This document shows, one piece after another, positions 1 through 11,443 of a DNA stretch of 64,000 nucleotides. Under the pieces are notes generated by a model. It saw only the letters and a program-made list of their open reading frames with translations, made no database searches and had not been told where the DNA came from. The DNA lies in the NCBI GenBank assembly GCA_029990175.1, contig JARKIP010000010.1, positions 41,410,001 through 41,474,000 of the forward strand, read 5' to 3'. Within the stretch, counting starts at the first letter, position 1, and every line of letters starts with the position of its first letter. Source of the DNA: Petunia secreta (taxonomy: Eukaryota; Streptophyta; Magnoliopsida; Solanales; Solanaceae). The position numbers and the translations under genes were made by a program.

Positions 1-1480
1 GATGAATACTATGATTGGTGGAAAGTTTGGATGAAGGTCTTCCTACAAGCAAGAAACTATCATTTGTGGCAAATCACTACAAGTGGTCTTTTGATTCCTA
101 CAAAAATTGATAGTTCTGGGAATAAGGTACAAAAATCTGAAGAGGAACTAAATGAAGATGATCTCAAAATACTTTAGATGAATGCTGAGGCGATGAAAAT
201 ACTTCATTGTGGGCTTGGATATGACATGTACTTACAAATTTCAAGATGCTCTAGTGCCAAGGAAATTTGGGATTCATTAGAGGCTGCTTACGGTGATGAA
301 CCAGAGAAGAAACATGAAGCTGTAAGGCACATGGCACCTCTGGAGAGTATGAATAAGAAAGGTTCTGAAAAAATGAAGGAACTGGTTCTTCAGAAGAAGG
401 AATGATCGAGGAATTGTTCGAAGAGAAGGTAGAATATATCTTCCAAAGCCTTCAAAAAGGCCATGACGGTTGCACCTCCAGGAGACCTTTCTATTGGTGA
501 TTCGAAAAGTAAAAGTAAGAGTGACAAACTTACTTTGATGACCAAAAGGAATTTCGAATCAGAAGAACAAAGTGAGCAAGCAACCTTTGCTCTCATGGCA
601 ATGAGTGATGAAAAGATCGAAGGGACATCTCTGAGGTAAGTTTCTCTGCCTTAAAAAGAAATTTCTCATCTTTTTTTTTAAAAAAACTTGCTAGTCTCTT
701 GCTTCTCTTAATAGATAAATTTGAATGTTTAAGTGCTGGCACAGAACAAATATTGTCTAGTTTTAAAAGCTTGAAATTTGAAAATTTAAGCCTGAAAGAA
801 AGAAATTCTGAACTTGAAGCTGATTTTGAAAAATTCAAGAACCAGGTTCTTGAGAATGAAACCAACAGTACATCACTCAAGTGCTTGAAGTTTGAAAATT
901 TAAGTCTGAAAGAAAGAAATTCTGAACTTGAATCTGATTTTGAAAAACTCAAGAACCAAGTTCTTAAGAATGAAACAAGCATTGCAGCACTTAAACAGGA
1001 AAGCACTCAGTTAAATGAAACTCATGGTAAGCAGGTTCCTAGTGAGGGTCAAGTGTCCCTTGAAGCAGATCTGAAAATCACTAAAGAAAGTTTGTATTGT
1101 GAAATTGAAAAGAACAAACTGCTTCAAGAGAATCTGGACAAGACCAAGTGTGAACTCACTAGAACCATTCAGAGAAATAAGTCCTCTGATGCTCCTATTA
1201 GGCTTCATGAACATCATAATTGAATAAAGGTGGTTCTAAATATAAGAAACCATTGTCACCATAGGAGCCAAAGAGCATGTACGTTCAAGTAGTCAAGAAT
1301 AGAGTGTGCACTCGTTGTGATAAAATTGGGCATTATAGAGATAGTTGCACAACTTTATTCAAGGCAATTGAAAAGAACAAAAAGTTTATTTTACCTAGTT
1401 GGACTAAAAGAGATATGATCCATCCATTCTATCATAAGAAGGGACCCAAGCTTTTCTGGGTTCCTAAAACTAACCCTTGA
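1..1480 (+). pseudogene. gag: copia A gag, degenerate (UBN2-type capsid, coiled coil, zinc knuckle)
   Basis: Gag forms the cytoplasmic particle that packages the element RNA. The first 400 bases encode the capsid-like helix region (for example CSSAKEIWDSLEAAYGD at about 250-300), as in the UBN2 family. A stop at 175-177 and frame changes near 405-600 break it. At 699-1223 is a 174-residue coiled-coil segment made largely of two 38-residue direct repeats rich in Leu, Glu and Lys. At about 1310-1355 a CCHC knuckle, CTRCDKIGHYRDSC, fits CX2CX4HX4C and would bind RNA. No continuous frame joins these parts, so it is a relic. Assignment to copia gag is secure; exact ends are not. Confidence 0.85.
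771..992 (+). repeat. 114-bp tandem duplication in gag coiled coil
   Basis: Two copies start at about 771 and 885. Each encodes a block beginning LKFENLSLKERNSELE and ending in a KNQVL segment. The period of 114 bases is 38 codons, so the frame is kept. The KNQVL codons are the same bases as the element's near-palindrome. Confidence 0.85.
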
Positions 1481-1519
1481 TTGAGTTTTGCAGGCTAAGG
1501 TGAGAGGAAGCAACCAAAA

Positions 1520-2525
1520 TGAGTATTTAGACTGTGGTTGCTCGAGGTACATGAATAAAGACAAATCAAATCCTCTCACTTGCAGCCTTCATTGGAGGGA
1601 GTGTGACGATGGTAAGAAAATCATTTATATTGTAAGGAATGAAAGTCACTCTCCCACTCCATAGACTATTGGTATTTGGTTAGTTTAAAGTATAACTGGT
1701 TGAGTATTTCATAACTTGTGATCCCTGAGCATAATAATGAACTTTGATCCACTGATTACAAATTGTGAATTACAAATTTCATATGATTTTTTATGTATAT
1801 GGTACCTCCCTTGTTGGGAAGTTTCCTTATGACTCACTTCCGGGTAGGAAGCAAAGCATCACTTACCTAAGAGCCTTCTGATTGTATATGTATCATATAA
1901 TGTTAAAGAAGATCTAGGCAAGTTTGATGCACGAACTGATGAGGGAACTCTTCCTAGAAAATTCACCACATAGAAAAGCTTACGAAGTGTAAATTAAATG
2001 AACTCTATGTGTTGAAGGCATGCTTATCATTCTTTTTATAAAACTAACAATGTGGCTGAGAAAGGCATGCAGGAATACGGACATGAGACAAAGTTGTCCA
2101 AGAACCAGGTTCTTCAGGGTGGAGACATATCTGAAGTTGAAGAAGGATCAAGTCAAATGACTGAACAATTGCTTCACCTTGACCGACATGTGTTCAGAAT
2201 AATCAGTTGATATTGAAGAAGCAACACATGAACCTGGCGCAAGAAGGAGAATCTAGAAGCTAATAGTAAGAAAGAACCAGTGGCTGAAACACACGTTCAA
2301 CATGAAAGGCATGGATTCAAAAAGCTAGGGGGAATTGATCCTCAGAATGATGAACTTGATTATGAAGAACCTCTAAGGAAGTCTGATGCACGTAATGATG
2401 AAGCCATCTTCCTAGGATGTTCTACACAAAATAAGGTTTATATCATGTATAGCAAGAGAACCATGACTGTAGAGGAAAGTGTACATGTAGTGGGTGATGG
2501 GTCCGATATAATGGCTAGCAAATGA
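1520..2525 (+). pseudogene. pol: copia A protease and integrase remnants
   Basis: The protease start is recognisable at about 1529-1555 as DCGCSRYMNKD, where copia proteases usually have DSGCSRHMTGD; the catalytic Asp is replaced or shifted in this degenerate copy. Most of the integrase core is missing or unreadable. The integrase C-terminal to pre-RT segment is present twice: a poor copy at about 1919-2040 (KFDARTDEG, then AYEVYN) and a better copy at 2371-2500 (DEAIFLGCSTQNKVYIMYSKR, then VEESVHVV). The DDE residues of a functional integrase cannot be found. Identification rests on these conserved strings. Confidence 0.75.
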
Positions 2526-2699
2526 GTTTATAATGATCCAAAAGTTGGTCTTGCTAGAGAAGAACATGCTGAAGATTCAAAGAACTTGATGAACGAGAAG
2601 TAGGTCAACCTGGATTCATATGTCCTATTCAGGGGGAACAACGAAGCAATCAGACAGGGGGAACAGTAGATCAAGAATACGAAAACTTAGAAGAACCCA

Positions 2700-4190
2700 G
2701 TCCTTCGCAAGGTCCCTCTAGAGAAACCTTTCAGCAGATCAAGTCTAAACCCAGGAAGCATCAAAGTTCACATCCATCGGAGAACCTCATATCTGATCTA
2801 AAGTCTGGAATGGTTGCTAGAGGAGCTTTGAAGAACTTTTGTGCAGTTCTTTGTGTTTCTCTCATATATGAAACCAAATAATGTACAAGAAACACTTGAG
2901 GGGGGTAGATAGGGTGATTTCTATGCAAGAGGATTTGTATCGTTTTGAAAAGAACGAAGTCTGGCACCAGGTCCTTTGACGTGAGGACAGGTTCCTCATT
3001 GGTATCAAGTGGGTGTTTAGAAACAAGCTGGATGAGCTTTGGATTGTCACAAGGCAAAATTAGTGGTTCAAGGCTCAAGAAGAGAGACTCGTCTACGACG
3101 AAACCTTTGCACCTATTGCAAGAATGGAAGCCATTAGGATGCTGATTGCTTTTGCTATTTATATGGAATTCACCTTGTATGAGATTAATATAAATAGTGT
3201 ACTCTTTAATGGTTATGTAAATGAAGAGGTGTATATAGTTCAACCACCAAAACTTGATAGCACCGAGTTTTCTGGTCATGTCTACAAACTTGACAAGGCA
3301 ATGTATGGGTTGAAACAGGCTCCTAGGATCTGATATGAATGGTTGTATCGGTTCTTACTAAAGGACGGTTTCATTGGAGGATAAATCGACAACACATTGT
3401 TTCTAAAGAAGAAAGCCAAGGACCTTCTCATTCTTCAAGCCTATGCAGATTACATTAATGTTGTGCTACTAATGAATTCGTGTGTAAGGACTTTGCAAGT
3501 TTGAGATAAAGAGTGCTAAAGTCTTGGACACACCAGTAACATGAGGAACAAAGCTGAATCTGGAAGAAACTGGTTCTCGTATTGAAGACACAAAAATTGG
3601 AGGAATTATTGGTTCTCTTCAATACCTTACAGCTAGTAGGCTAGTCATTGTGTTGATATGTGCAAGATTCTAGTCAAAATCAAGGGAATCGCTTATGTCA
3701 ACAGTGGAAAAAACCTTGAGATAGTTGAAAGGTTCTTATGACTTGTGTGGTTGTGGTATCCTCGAGAGGAACTTTTGATGTCACTTGTTGTGCTAATAAA
3801 GATTATTCTGGTCATCTTGTGGATAGGAAGACTACATCTAGAATGGCACACCTTCTAGGTTTTTACTTAGTTTCATGGGCTACAAAGAAATAATATTATG
3901 TGTTCCTCTCCACATCTGAAGCTGAGTATGTAGCAGCTGCTTCTTGATTGTTCATATCTCTTGTAGATAACGAAGCAACTGAAGGACCTTACCAAGAACC
4001 TGGTCCATCCTAGAAGGACTCCGCTCTTTAAAATTCAGTATCACTTCTTGAGAGATAATGTTGAAAAGCCTAATTATAATGAATTCTCTGTAGGATTGAT
4101 GACCAGATAGCAGATATCTTCATCAAGGTATGGAATAGGGTACAAGCTGAAAGGAACAGGTTGGAACTGGGGATGACCAAAATACGCTGA
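2700..4190 (+). pseudogene. pol: copia A reverse transcriptase and RNase H, degenerate
   Basis: This region would copy element RNA into DNA. RT blocks appear in order: a WVFRNKLDE-like block at about 3006-3035, YDETFAPIARMEAIRMLIAF at 3095-3150, then the long open segment 3124-3333 with NGYVNEEVYIVQPP and YKLDKAMYGLKQAPR. The YVDD box is replaced by YADY at about 3442-3455, so the second catalytic Asp is lost. RNase H shows DRKTTSRMAHLLGFYLVSWA at about 3825-3890 and STSEAEYVAAAS at 3907-3945. The end resembles the usual QIADIFTK tail near 4105. Several stops and frameshifts interrupt it. Confidence 0.88.
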
Positions 4191-4359
4191 ACGATCCAGA
4201 ACCTGGTTCCCTCGATGATTGGCTAGTGAAGTATCCTTTATGTTACTTGTTGAGGAATACATCAGAATGTTGTTTCTAGTTCTATACCATAATAAGTATG
4301 CATTTCATCTATGTCAGAAACTTCTTACTGATTTCTAATGATGTTATTTCTTGTTCAGA

Positions 4360-7300
4360 TATGAAAAAAAAGGAGATAAACATGAGAGTGGCATATGTGT
4401 TCAGGTACGCATCTAAACTGTTGAGATTGTTTCCATAAATTTTGTCTTAGCTGGTTCATCTATTTCTTTTGTAACGACCTTCAATTGGCGCCACTTTCTA
4501 AACCATATTTGAAATTCAAAACCTATTTGATGACTTGGCATCAGTTCCCAAGAACTCTTAATGATGAATCACTTCAATTCCTTTATCTTTTTCTCTCCCA
4601 AAAGAATCACATCAAACACTCAAAATCCTTCTAAAACCCATGTTTCATTCGAATCCAAAATTGTTAAACCTAAAGGTAACAAAGGAACAAAGTAAGTTGC
4701 GATGAACCCTTATATGAGTTTGGCTTGAAGGTTGTTAGAGTGGGGTAAATAGAAAGAACCTGCTGAAGAAGTCGAAGAAACTGTTCAAGAACTTGGTTCT
4801 GCCTCAATTACTTTTACTACTAATGACGCAGAAATTGAAAGTTGTTGGGTCTGACAATGTTCCTTTAAGGGTAAGACCTGAATCCACTAGAACAAGTTCC
4901 ATTATAAATGAGTCAATTTTGAGCTCTGAGAAAGTTGTTCTTGAGTTATTAGTAATAGGGTTAGATGAACTTGTGAGTTCTGTAGGTGGTGATGGTTCTG
5001 GTAGTATACAAAAAAGGGAGAATGTTGTCGCTATAGAAACTGATATTGCTATTGTAGAGCCTGGTTAAGTTGCTATAGAATGAATTAAAGTTGCTGAGTC
5101 TTTGGGTTTTCAAATAGGCACAGTCGATGAACCTAGTTTAGAGGCTGTTCCTTTAGAGATTGTGAAGGAGAATGTGGGTGTTGGTAGTTCAGTCAAGATA
5201 GGACAATACCTGCTAAAGTTTTCAAAGGATTTGAGGAAGAACCTGGTCCTTCCTCAGTTCCTGAAACAGCTGATGATACAGGACTTGACTAAACTGAGCC
5301 TGATAAGGAGAACTAGTAGGAAGAAATAAAGGAAAGAGTGGAGAAACAAAATGTTGAAGTGTTTGAGAAAAGAGAAAGTAAAAGGAAGTTTGGTGGTGAA
5401 GGTGAGAAATAGGAAGATGACGATGAGGTGATGTCTGTTAGTGAGACAAAACCAGTAGAGAAAGAACCACCGAAATGGTAGAGGATGAAACTCAGGGGGA
5501 ACTTTCTTAGGAACAGGGTTCTTAGAGTAAGGGAATGACAGAACCGGTCCAAGAAAATTCAGCAGTCATTTTCGTTAAAATCGAGGTTAATTACTATTTT
5601 GTGCGAGAAATCTGATTTCATGACTAGTACGGTAGTACCTGATTGTGTTTCTGAATTGGTTCGAGAATGTGGGGTTGAGTTTGAGTATCAACCATGTGAG
5701 GTCCCAGTCAATGAACGTAGTTTAGAGGCTGCTCACTCGATGGTACATGAAAGGGAAAGAAGAATGGGAAAGATATTTCTAAATTTGATGGTGTTGTTGA
5801 AACAAAAAAAAAGGACACTGTGGAAGAACCTAGTTTACCCACTGGTTCCTCAACTGTTGATGAAGCAGATTTGATGTTTCCTAATGATGAATGTTTGGAA
5901 AAGAGGTTGTATCTTGGGATATGGCTGACTCTTTATTTGTAGATGATCCTAGTGTATGTTTAAAGGATCCAAAATTGATGAATTGAAAATAAATTCAGCC
6001 AATTCCTAAAGATTTATATGGTGATAGTGATTAGGATGAGGAAGTTGTTTTCTTGAGTGAAATAAGCTGAAGCAACGGTGACCTATGTAGTAGAACCTGG
6101 AAAGGAGGAATATTTGCATAAATAACCTTGTAAATATAGCTAGTAATGTAGTGGCTAATGAACAATTTTCTCAAGCTCATGAGGAACATGATGATGACAT
6201 ACCCCTAATCCAATTAAGGAGAAGGACTACTGAGTGTGTTCTTCAAGTGCTGAAAAAGTAAAAATAATAAAAGAAACTTGAGTAGAGGTGAGGCCTGAAG
6301 AATCTCCTATTGAACCTAGTTCTAGTTTAGAGAAAAAGGTGGCTGACAAGAAAATTAATGAAGTAAACTGAGATGTTGGTTGAAGGAACAACTTATTAGG
6401 AGAGGTAGAACTCTCGTTGGTACCGAAGAAAAGAGGATTGTACAATTGGTTGCAATGTTGAATGCTCAAAGCTGGAAGAACCTGGTTCATGTAGAGTTAA
6501 CAAAGTTGTACACTCTTGATGACTTGAGAGTTCTACATAGATATTCATGGGAAACCAAGTCTTACCAGAGCCACCTAGTTGGAAAAAAGGTTATGGCATC
6601 CTTCTATCCATTGTTGTTTGAGTTTATGCTAGAGAACCTAGTCCAGAGGTCCTAGTGTCATAGTGAGATGAACTTTATAGATTTAACTTACATGGACCTA
6701 TTGGATATGGAGGTTCATATCAATCTGTCCAGGAGTAATGATACAACCTATTTAGAGGATAGCTAATATAGAACTAGGAGAGCATGCGTTAGCTTATGGG
6801 CTTCTTCTTATATAGATCATGGAACTCTTTGGTTTGTCTTTAGGCAAATGTACAGAACCTGATCATCATGATGGCTTTGAAAGGAAGATCCCAAAGAGCA
6901 TTTGGAGAAAAAATCTACAGAGGAACCTAGAGCATGATAGCGATGAAGGTCCTTCTATGGGTGATTGGAATCAGAAGGTAGAAGCTTATGGAAGGAGAAC
7001 TGGTGCTTGAAATGCTAGGAAACTCAAGGAACATTGCGGCGATCCTTGCTCTTATAAGAATATTTGTTCCATCCACTTTCCAGAGAAGAACCAGTTCCTA
7101 CCCTATAACTCATATTCCATCAATTTCTCTGTGATGTTCGATTTAAGGCAATCTTTATGATCTTAATCTTAATATTTTGGATGCTTATTTGGATATTTTG
7201 CTTTATTCATTACTGATCAACTCTCTTATCTTATGGTTTTAACAAAGCATCTTAGATTGAAGTTGACAGGTTCTGCATATGATTGATTTGCTTCCGTCTA

Positions 7301-7360
7301 GGCTATAGACTCGACATTACTTGATTGGTTCTTTGGCAAGTGAACTGTGATCTTTTCGAT
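4360..7360 (+). pseudogene. Extra 3' coding region of copia A, function unknown
   Basis: About 3 kb lie between RNase H and the 3' polypurine tract. Short open stretches (4793-5068, 5102-5329, 5599-5874, 6380-6655, 6819-7010) are rich in Val, Glu, Ser and Pro, with recurring EEP or EPG/EPS residues that arise from repeated GAACC-type bases. A Lys/Glu-rich stretch lies near 5340-5420. The position matches the extra ORF of copia B at 11444-13041, which looks like the annotated 'putative plant transposon protein' domain, and the env-like ORF of Sirevirus elements. I see no signal peptide or clear membrane segment. No function can be assigned from this copy. Confidence 0.5.
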
Positions 7361-7365
7361 GATGC

Positions 7366-7377
7366 CAAAAGGGGGAA
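7366..7377 (+). promoter_or_regulatory. Upstream polypurine tract of copia A
   Basis: CCAAAAGGGGGAAG preceded by GATGAT. It is nearly the same as the tract next to the LTR and lies about 140 bases upstream of it. Repeated polypurine tracts are reported for Sireviruses. Confidence 0.6.
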
Positions 7378-7503
7378 GAAGAAATGTTGGAGGTGTTTGT
7401 GGCCTAGTTTCGTTCTGTTATTAATTCTTATACCTGTTTCACTGCTTGTGTGTGTGTTTGAGCAGGCATTTATACCCATCCAGGCAACATTTGTTTTTCA
7501 TCA

Positions 7504-7519
7504 TCAAAAAGGGGGAATT
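7504..7519 (+). promoter_or_regulatory. Polypurine tract next to 3' LTR of copia A
   Basis: The tract TCAAAAAGGGGGAATT ends directly before the LTR start TGTTGAAG. It would prime plus-strand DNA synthesis. Confidence 0.85.
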
Positions 7520-8038
7520 TGTTGAAGTTTGAGTTTTGACGATTGACAAACGAGAAGAAACTGGTGAAGGACCTTGTTCTCAGAAGAAGGGCCTTGTTCT
7601 CTGACAGGTTCTACTGATAATGAAAAGATGCACAGATACATTCCCAGTCTGAGATGGAATTGGAAAGAACCTGGACGCAGCAGTATTGGATTAGGAGTCA
7701 CGCAGGAAGGTTCTACGAAGCAGTATAGGGAAGGAAGCAGAATCTTAGTAGGACTAGAAGAACCTCGCGTAGGAAGGTTCTTCGAAGCAGTGCAGAGTTC
7801 AATCCTAATGGGATTTGGAGAATCTTGGACGTGAATATAAAAACATAAAAGGCGGCTAATAAACCCTAATTGCCTTGGATGCCAGCTGGAAGTATCTTGG
7901 AATATCTACATAATCATGGGGAATATTTTCAAAGAGTCCAATAATGGAAAAAGTGTGTTGGAGATAAAAGTGTATAAGGAATTGAGTCCTAATTGGAGAA
8001 TAATTATTTTCCTTGTCCATCAAGAAGTCTTATGCACA

Positions 8039-8048
8039 CTATATAAAC
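8039..8048 (+). promoter_or_regulatory. TATA box in LTR of copia A
   Basis: CTATATAAAC lies about 520 bases into the LTR, a suitable place for the U3 promoter. No experimental start is known. Confidence 0.55.
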
Positions 8049-8140
8049 ATCATTATGATGACTTCAAGAGATATATATGAAATAATATCTCTTCAGCCAT
8101 ATAGAGAGATATTGAGAGCTTAAAAGGTTGATAATTCTGA

Positions 8141-8262
8141 AGAGAACGCGCAGAAGGAACTGACTGGACAAGAGGTTCTTCATCAGGCATAATAATACCA
8201 GTCCAGCAAGAACGTGCAGAAGGAACTGACTGACAAGTGGTTCTTCATCAAGCTGTATTGAG
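8141..8262 (+). repeat. 66-bp tandem duplication in LTR of copia A
   Basis: Two copies contain GCAGAAGGAACTGACTG followed by GGTTCTTCATCA. Each copy holds both halves of the element's GAACY/GGTTCTT motif spaced apart. Confidence 0.75.
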
Positions 8263-8781
8263 TTTCTTTCGTGGTCTATTTCATATGTATTCGGGCTTTG
8301 AATTGTGACCTATTATGCTTATTTGAGAAGTATGGTTTAGGTACTTTATTTAGAGAAATCCTTGTGCTTTTAGGCTAGAGTAAGTTTAAAGGTGTTGCTA
8401 CGGTCGTGGATCGTAGGCAGTCTTGTACTTAGATTCCTATGTGTGGTTGCTGCAATTGAGTTGATTGTAGGTAGTCTTAGGTACTAGAGTTTAGTCCTTT
8501 GGTTATAGAGTTTGTAACCTAAAAACTTGCTCGTTGTGTTAGTGAAGAGTTTTCAAAATCCTAGAGTGTGGGTCGTAGTTTTTCTCCCTTGAGCAAGGAG
8601 TTTTCCACGTAAAAATCCCTGTGCAAGTTTATTTCCGCATTATTGTTGTTAGCAAAGTGTTTAGTGAAAACCCGTCAAGAACCAGGTTCTTGCGAGCATG
8701 AGCAAGGTTCTTCGGAAGGCAAAATCGGAAAATACTATTCACCCCCCTCTAGTATCTGTTGTAGGTGCACCAAGTGCAACA

Positions 8782-10045
8782 GCTAGGCAGTAGTAAATAT
8801 CTCTCATGAGAAATTCATCTACTATACACTCAATTAGAAAAAAAGAAATGATACGAGGCTCTTTATATGACTGAGTTTTAAGAACCTTAAGAGGCTTGGT
8901 TTGTATTTAAAATCGTGTATTGTTTTTTTATGCTTGTTAGTGGTTTGTATTGTGACTGTGGCGTATTATGAGATCTTCATGATATTAGAGATTTGATTAA
9001 ACTATTACAGAAATTGTAAATTTATCGAAACTCAATAAAGGATCGAACTTGCCAATTTGTTGGTATTTACATTTTTAATTTTTTGAAAGCTGAATCTGAT
9101 ATATTACAGCTTCTTGTAGTTTATATTTTCTTTTTCTTGTCTCTAATTATGGCTATCTTTGAGAGTGGAAAGCATGGAGAGGCAAAGAAGAGTATTTTCT
9201 AGTCAAGTGATAGGATAATTCAGTTGAAAGTGCTGCTTAGTCATTGAAGCAGAGGCATCAAGTTCATGAAGTCCTATTGATTAGTTAAAGGTTACTGGAA
9301 ATTTTTTTGTTTGTTATGTATTATCGGGGTTTTATATTTTCTATTTTTATTTCTCTTAAAGAAAAGACAATGATCTTGGCATTTTAAACTATAACTTGGT
9401 TTCTTTGGTTAAGTTTCACTTGGATCTTTGGTTATAATATTGATAAATAAGTTGCACCACCAGAACACCCAATCTCCTCATGAACATGAAGATGAAGCTC
9501 AGGTCTGATTGCTTGTCCATTGCTTGATAATTCTCCTATCTGTTTAATTGGCAAGTAAATTGTCATATTTTGTCTAAGGCATTTACATGTGAAAATGTTA
9601 ACCTTTGGGGATGAAGCGTTCTATGTGATGCTAGTATAGTGTTTGAGCCAAAACTGATCTCAAGTATTATGAGATCAGCTACAGAGTTGAAAATACTCAA
9701 AAGTGTGGAGCACATTAACATTTCTATAATAGAGCAAAAAAGAGTAAGTTATAACTGTTTTACTTTCTTATGTTTGTTGTAAGCAAGAATATCCAAAAGA
9801 AAACACCTGCATACAAACCAAAAATGAAACTACACATGATAGCTAAAGTATTCTCCCATTCTCTTCTTACGTAGTTCTACAATATTACCAACTTGGCTAA
9901 GGTGTTCAATCGATTGTCAAAAAAGAGAAGACTTAGAAGAAGCATGCAGAAAAGAGAAGACTAATCAGGTGCAAATTCTTGGTTCATAAACATACATCTT
10001 TAGTTGGTTCTTCTTTGTTTTCTCTCTCATTCTGGAGATAATGAA
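8782..10045 (+). other. Older DNA with exon-like islands, left part of split segment
   Basis: No transposon protein is seen here. Two short islands have splice-like borders. The first, 9464-9502, lies between CAG and GTCTG and reads NTQSPHEHEDEAQ. The second, about 9639-9743, ends in the strong donor-like AAAAGA/GTAAGT and reads open through FEPKLISSIMRSATELKIL. A pyrimidine-rich tract followed by AG at 10008-10037 looks like an acceptor. The rest is AT-rich and intron-like. I do not recognise the protein. It may be a decayed gene that was cut by copia B. Confidence 0.35.
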
Positions 10046-10050
10046 CTTGG
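10046..10050. repeat. Target-site duplication CTTGG of copia B
   Basis: CTTGG directly precedes the element at 10046-10050 and directly follows it at 18923-18927, which fixes both ends. Confidence 0.95.
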
Positions 10051-11003
10051 TGAAAGTATAAGGTAGGAGGAGAGGGTGAATTATAATTTTTAATCGATTT
10101 AACCAGTTTCAGTTGTCTACTTAGTCGAATAATTCTAACGCAGAGTAAATAGAAAAGTAAAGTGCAGTAAAGTAAAATAAAGAAGGCACTCAGAATTTTA
10201 TACTGGTTCAGAATCAATGTGGTTCCTAATTCAGTCCCCTTGGATCGCAAGGGAAAATCTCTTCGGCTCTTTGTGTTTCTTCGTGGTACAGCTTGTGTGG
10301 TTTTTCCTTCGCTCACCACTAACGATATTCTTTTGTGGTTTTGAAACTCGCTCACCACTAACGTATTCTAGTTGGTTTTGCAAATGTTAACCAACACATC
10401 GACACTAACCTTACTTTCACTCTTGATTCTCTTTTTCTTTTTCTTGTATAATAGTAGACTCTCAAGAATACAATATTTTCAAGAACTGTAAAAGAGAATT
10501 TGCTAGAAAGTACAAGGTTGCGTAGTAACTCTAAGAGAATGTTGACTTGAATATATAGCCTCAAGCCTTCAATGTGAACGAATAACCAAGTCAGTGTATA
10601 TCGTGATTCTCGATCTTGATTTCCTTGTATGAAGAGATATGGTGACCCAAGAATGTTGATCCTCACAAAGGATTTTGATTTATTCCTTTGTGAGAATAAG
10701 GTAAGAGCCATTTAAGGATCCACATTCTCTCCATCTTAGACTTGATGACTTGTGCTGATTTGATTTTTCCAGATCTTCAATTCCACGTTGGCAGTCAACT
10801 TTCCATTCGTAGGAGATCCTTGATTGAAGCGCATTTAAACTTCTTTCCTTGCATGTCTTTCTACAGAATCTTTCTTTTTGGATTTCTTGTTTTCCATTCA
10901 ACTCTGAATATTTGTATATCCTACAAAAAAATATTGCGACTTGCTTAGTTATCAATTACAGAGTTTTAATATTTTACGGTTATCATCAAAATATGATTCA
11001 ACA
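10051..11003 (-). repeat. 3' LTR of copia B
   Basis: On the minus strand it runs TGTTGAATC...ACTTTCA and aligns along its length with 17968-18922. A TATA-like CTATATATTC lies at 10549-10558 on the minus strand. Confidence 0.93.
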
Positions 11004-11018
11004 ATCTCCCCATTTTTT
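11004..11018 (-). promoter_or_regulatory. Polypurine tract of copia B
   Basis: Minus-strand AAAAAATGGGGAGAT directly abuts the 3' LTR. Confidence 0.85.
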
Positions 11019-11090
11019 ATGAAGACAATACTTTAAATTCATGATACTTCCCTATTTTCTTGAGCATCTGATGATTAGTTTCCCTCCCCT

Positions 11091-11111
11091 CCCCCCCCCC
11101 CCCCCCCCCCC
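11091..11111. repeat. 21-base poly-C run (poly-G on element strand)
   Basis: An uninterrupted C run lies about 90 bases inside the 3' LTR, next to CCCCTGT/CCCTCC bases. A G-rich run of similar type is at 17984-18005 in the 5' LTR. Length may be affected by assembly. Confidence 0.9.
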
Positions 11112-11384
11112 GATTGTGTGCTCCCCCTGTCTTAGTTATTCCTGAAATTTAAGACAGGATACCATTCTATCTACTAGGAGGATGGGTTAGTCGACTAAAA
11201 ATGTTTAGTTGACTGGTAAGCACATGTACCAGGGATTTTTAGCTGAGCAATTACCAACAATTACAATAAGCAGTCATTCATGCATACAATAACTAAGCAA
11301 GATGAGCAATTAAGCAGTCATTTATACATAAACTATGCGTTCATGCATATGATACTAATCATTAAATTTATACAGGCCCATAAA

Positions 11385-11400
11385 TATTTTTTCCCCCTTT
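11385..11400 (-). promoter_or_regulatory. Second, internal polypurine-like tract of copia B
   Basis: On the minus strand GATGACAAAGGGGGAAAAAA occurs about 385 bases before the 3' LTR. It resembles the tracts of copia A more than B's own LTR-proximal tract does. Confidence 0.55.
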
Positions 11401-11443
11401 GTCATCAACAAAAAGGAGAAAAAGAGCAAAAGATAGACACAGT

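Larger units (their letters stand above)
1..8781 (+). mobile_element. Ty1/copia LTR retrotransposon A, 5'-truncated by window edge
   Basis: The order gag, zinc knuckle, protease, integrase C-terminus, RT, RNase H, extra region, polypurine tract, LTR is read on the plus strand, with integrase before RT as in copia. The 5' LTR lies upstream of the window. The element is old: gag and pol are split by stops and frameshifts. About 3 kb separate RNase H from the 3' LTR, far more than a minimal copia element, and two polypurine tracts precede the LTR; both recall Sirevirus-type organisation, which is an inference. A near-palindrome AAGAACCNGGTTCTT recurs along the whole element. Confidence 0.9.
7520..8781 (+). 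repeat. 3' LTR of copia A (about 1.26 kb)
   Basis: It starts TGTTG directly after the polypurine tract and ends CAACA, a 5-bp inverted end with TG...CA. It holds a TATA box at 8039, a 66-bp tandem duplication at 8141-8262 and, near its end, the string TTCACCCCCCTCTAG that is common close to copia LTR ends. The partner LTR is outside the window, so the ends rest on motif and polypurine evidence only. Confidence 0.8.

Noticed and set aside
8782..8786. GCTAG as target duplication of copia A
   Set aside because: The 5' flank is outside the window, so it cannot be tested.
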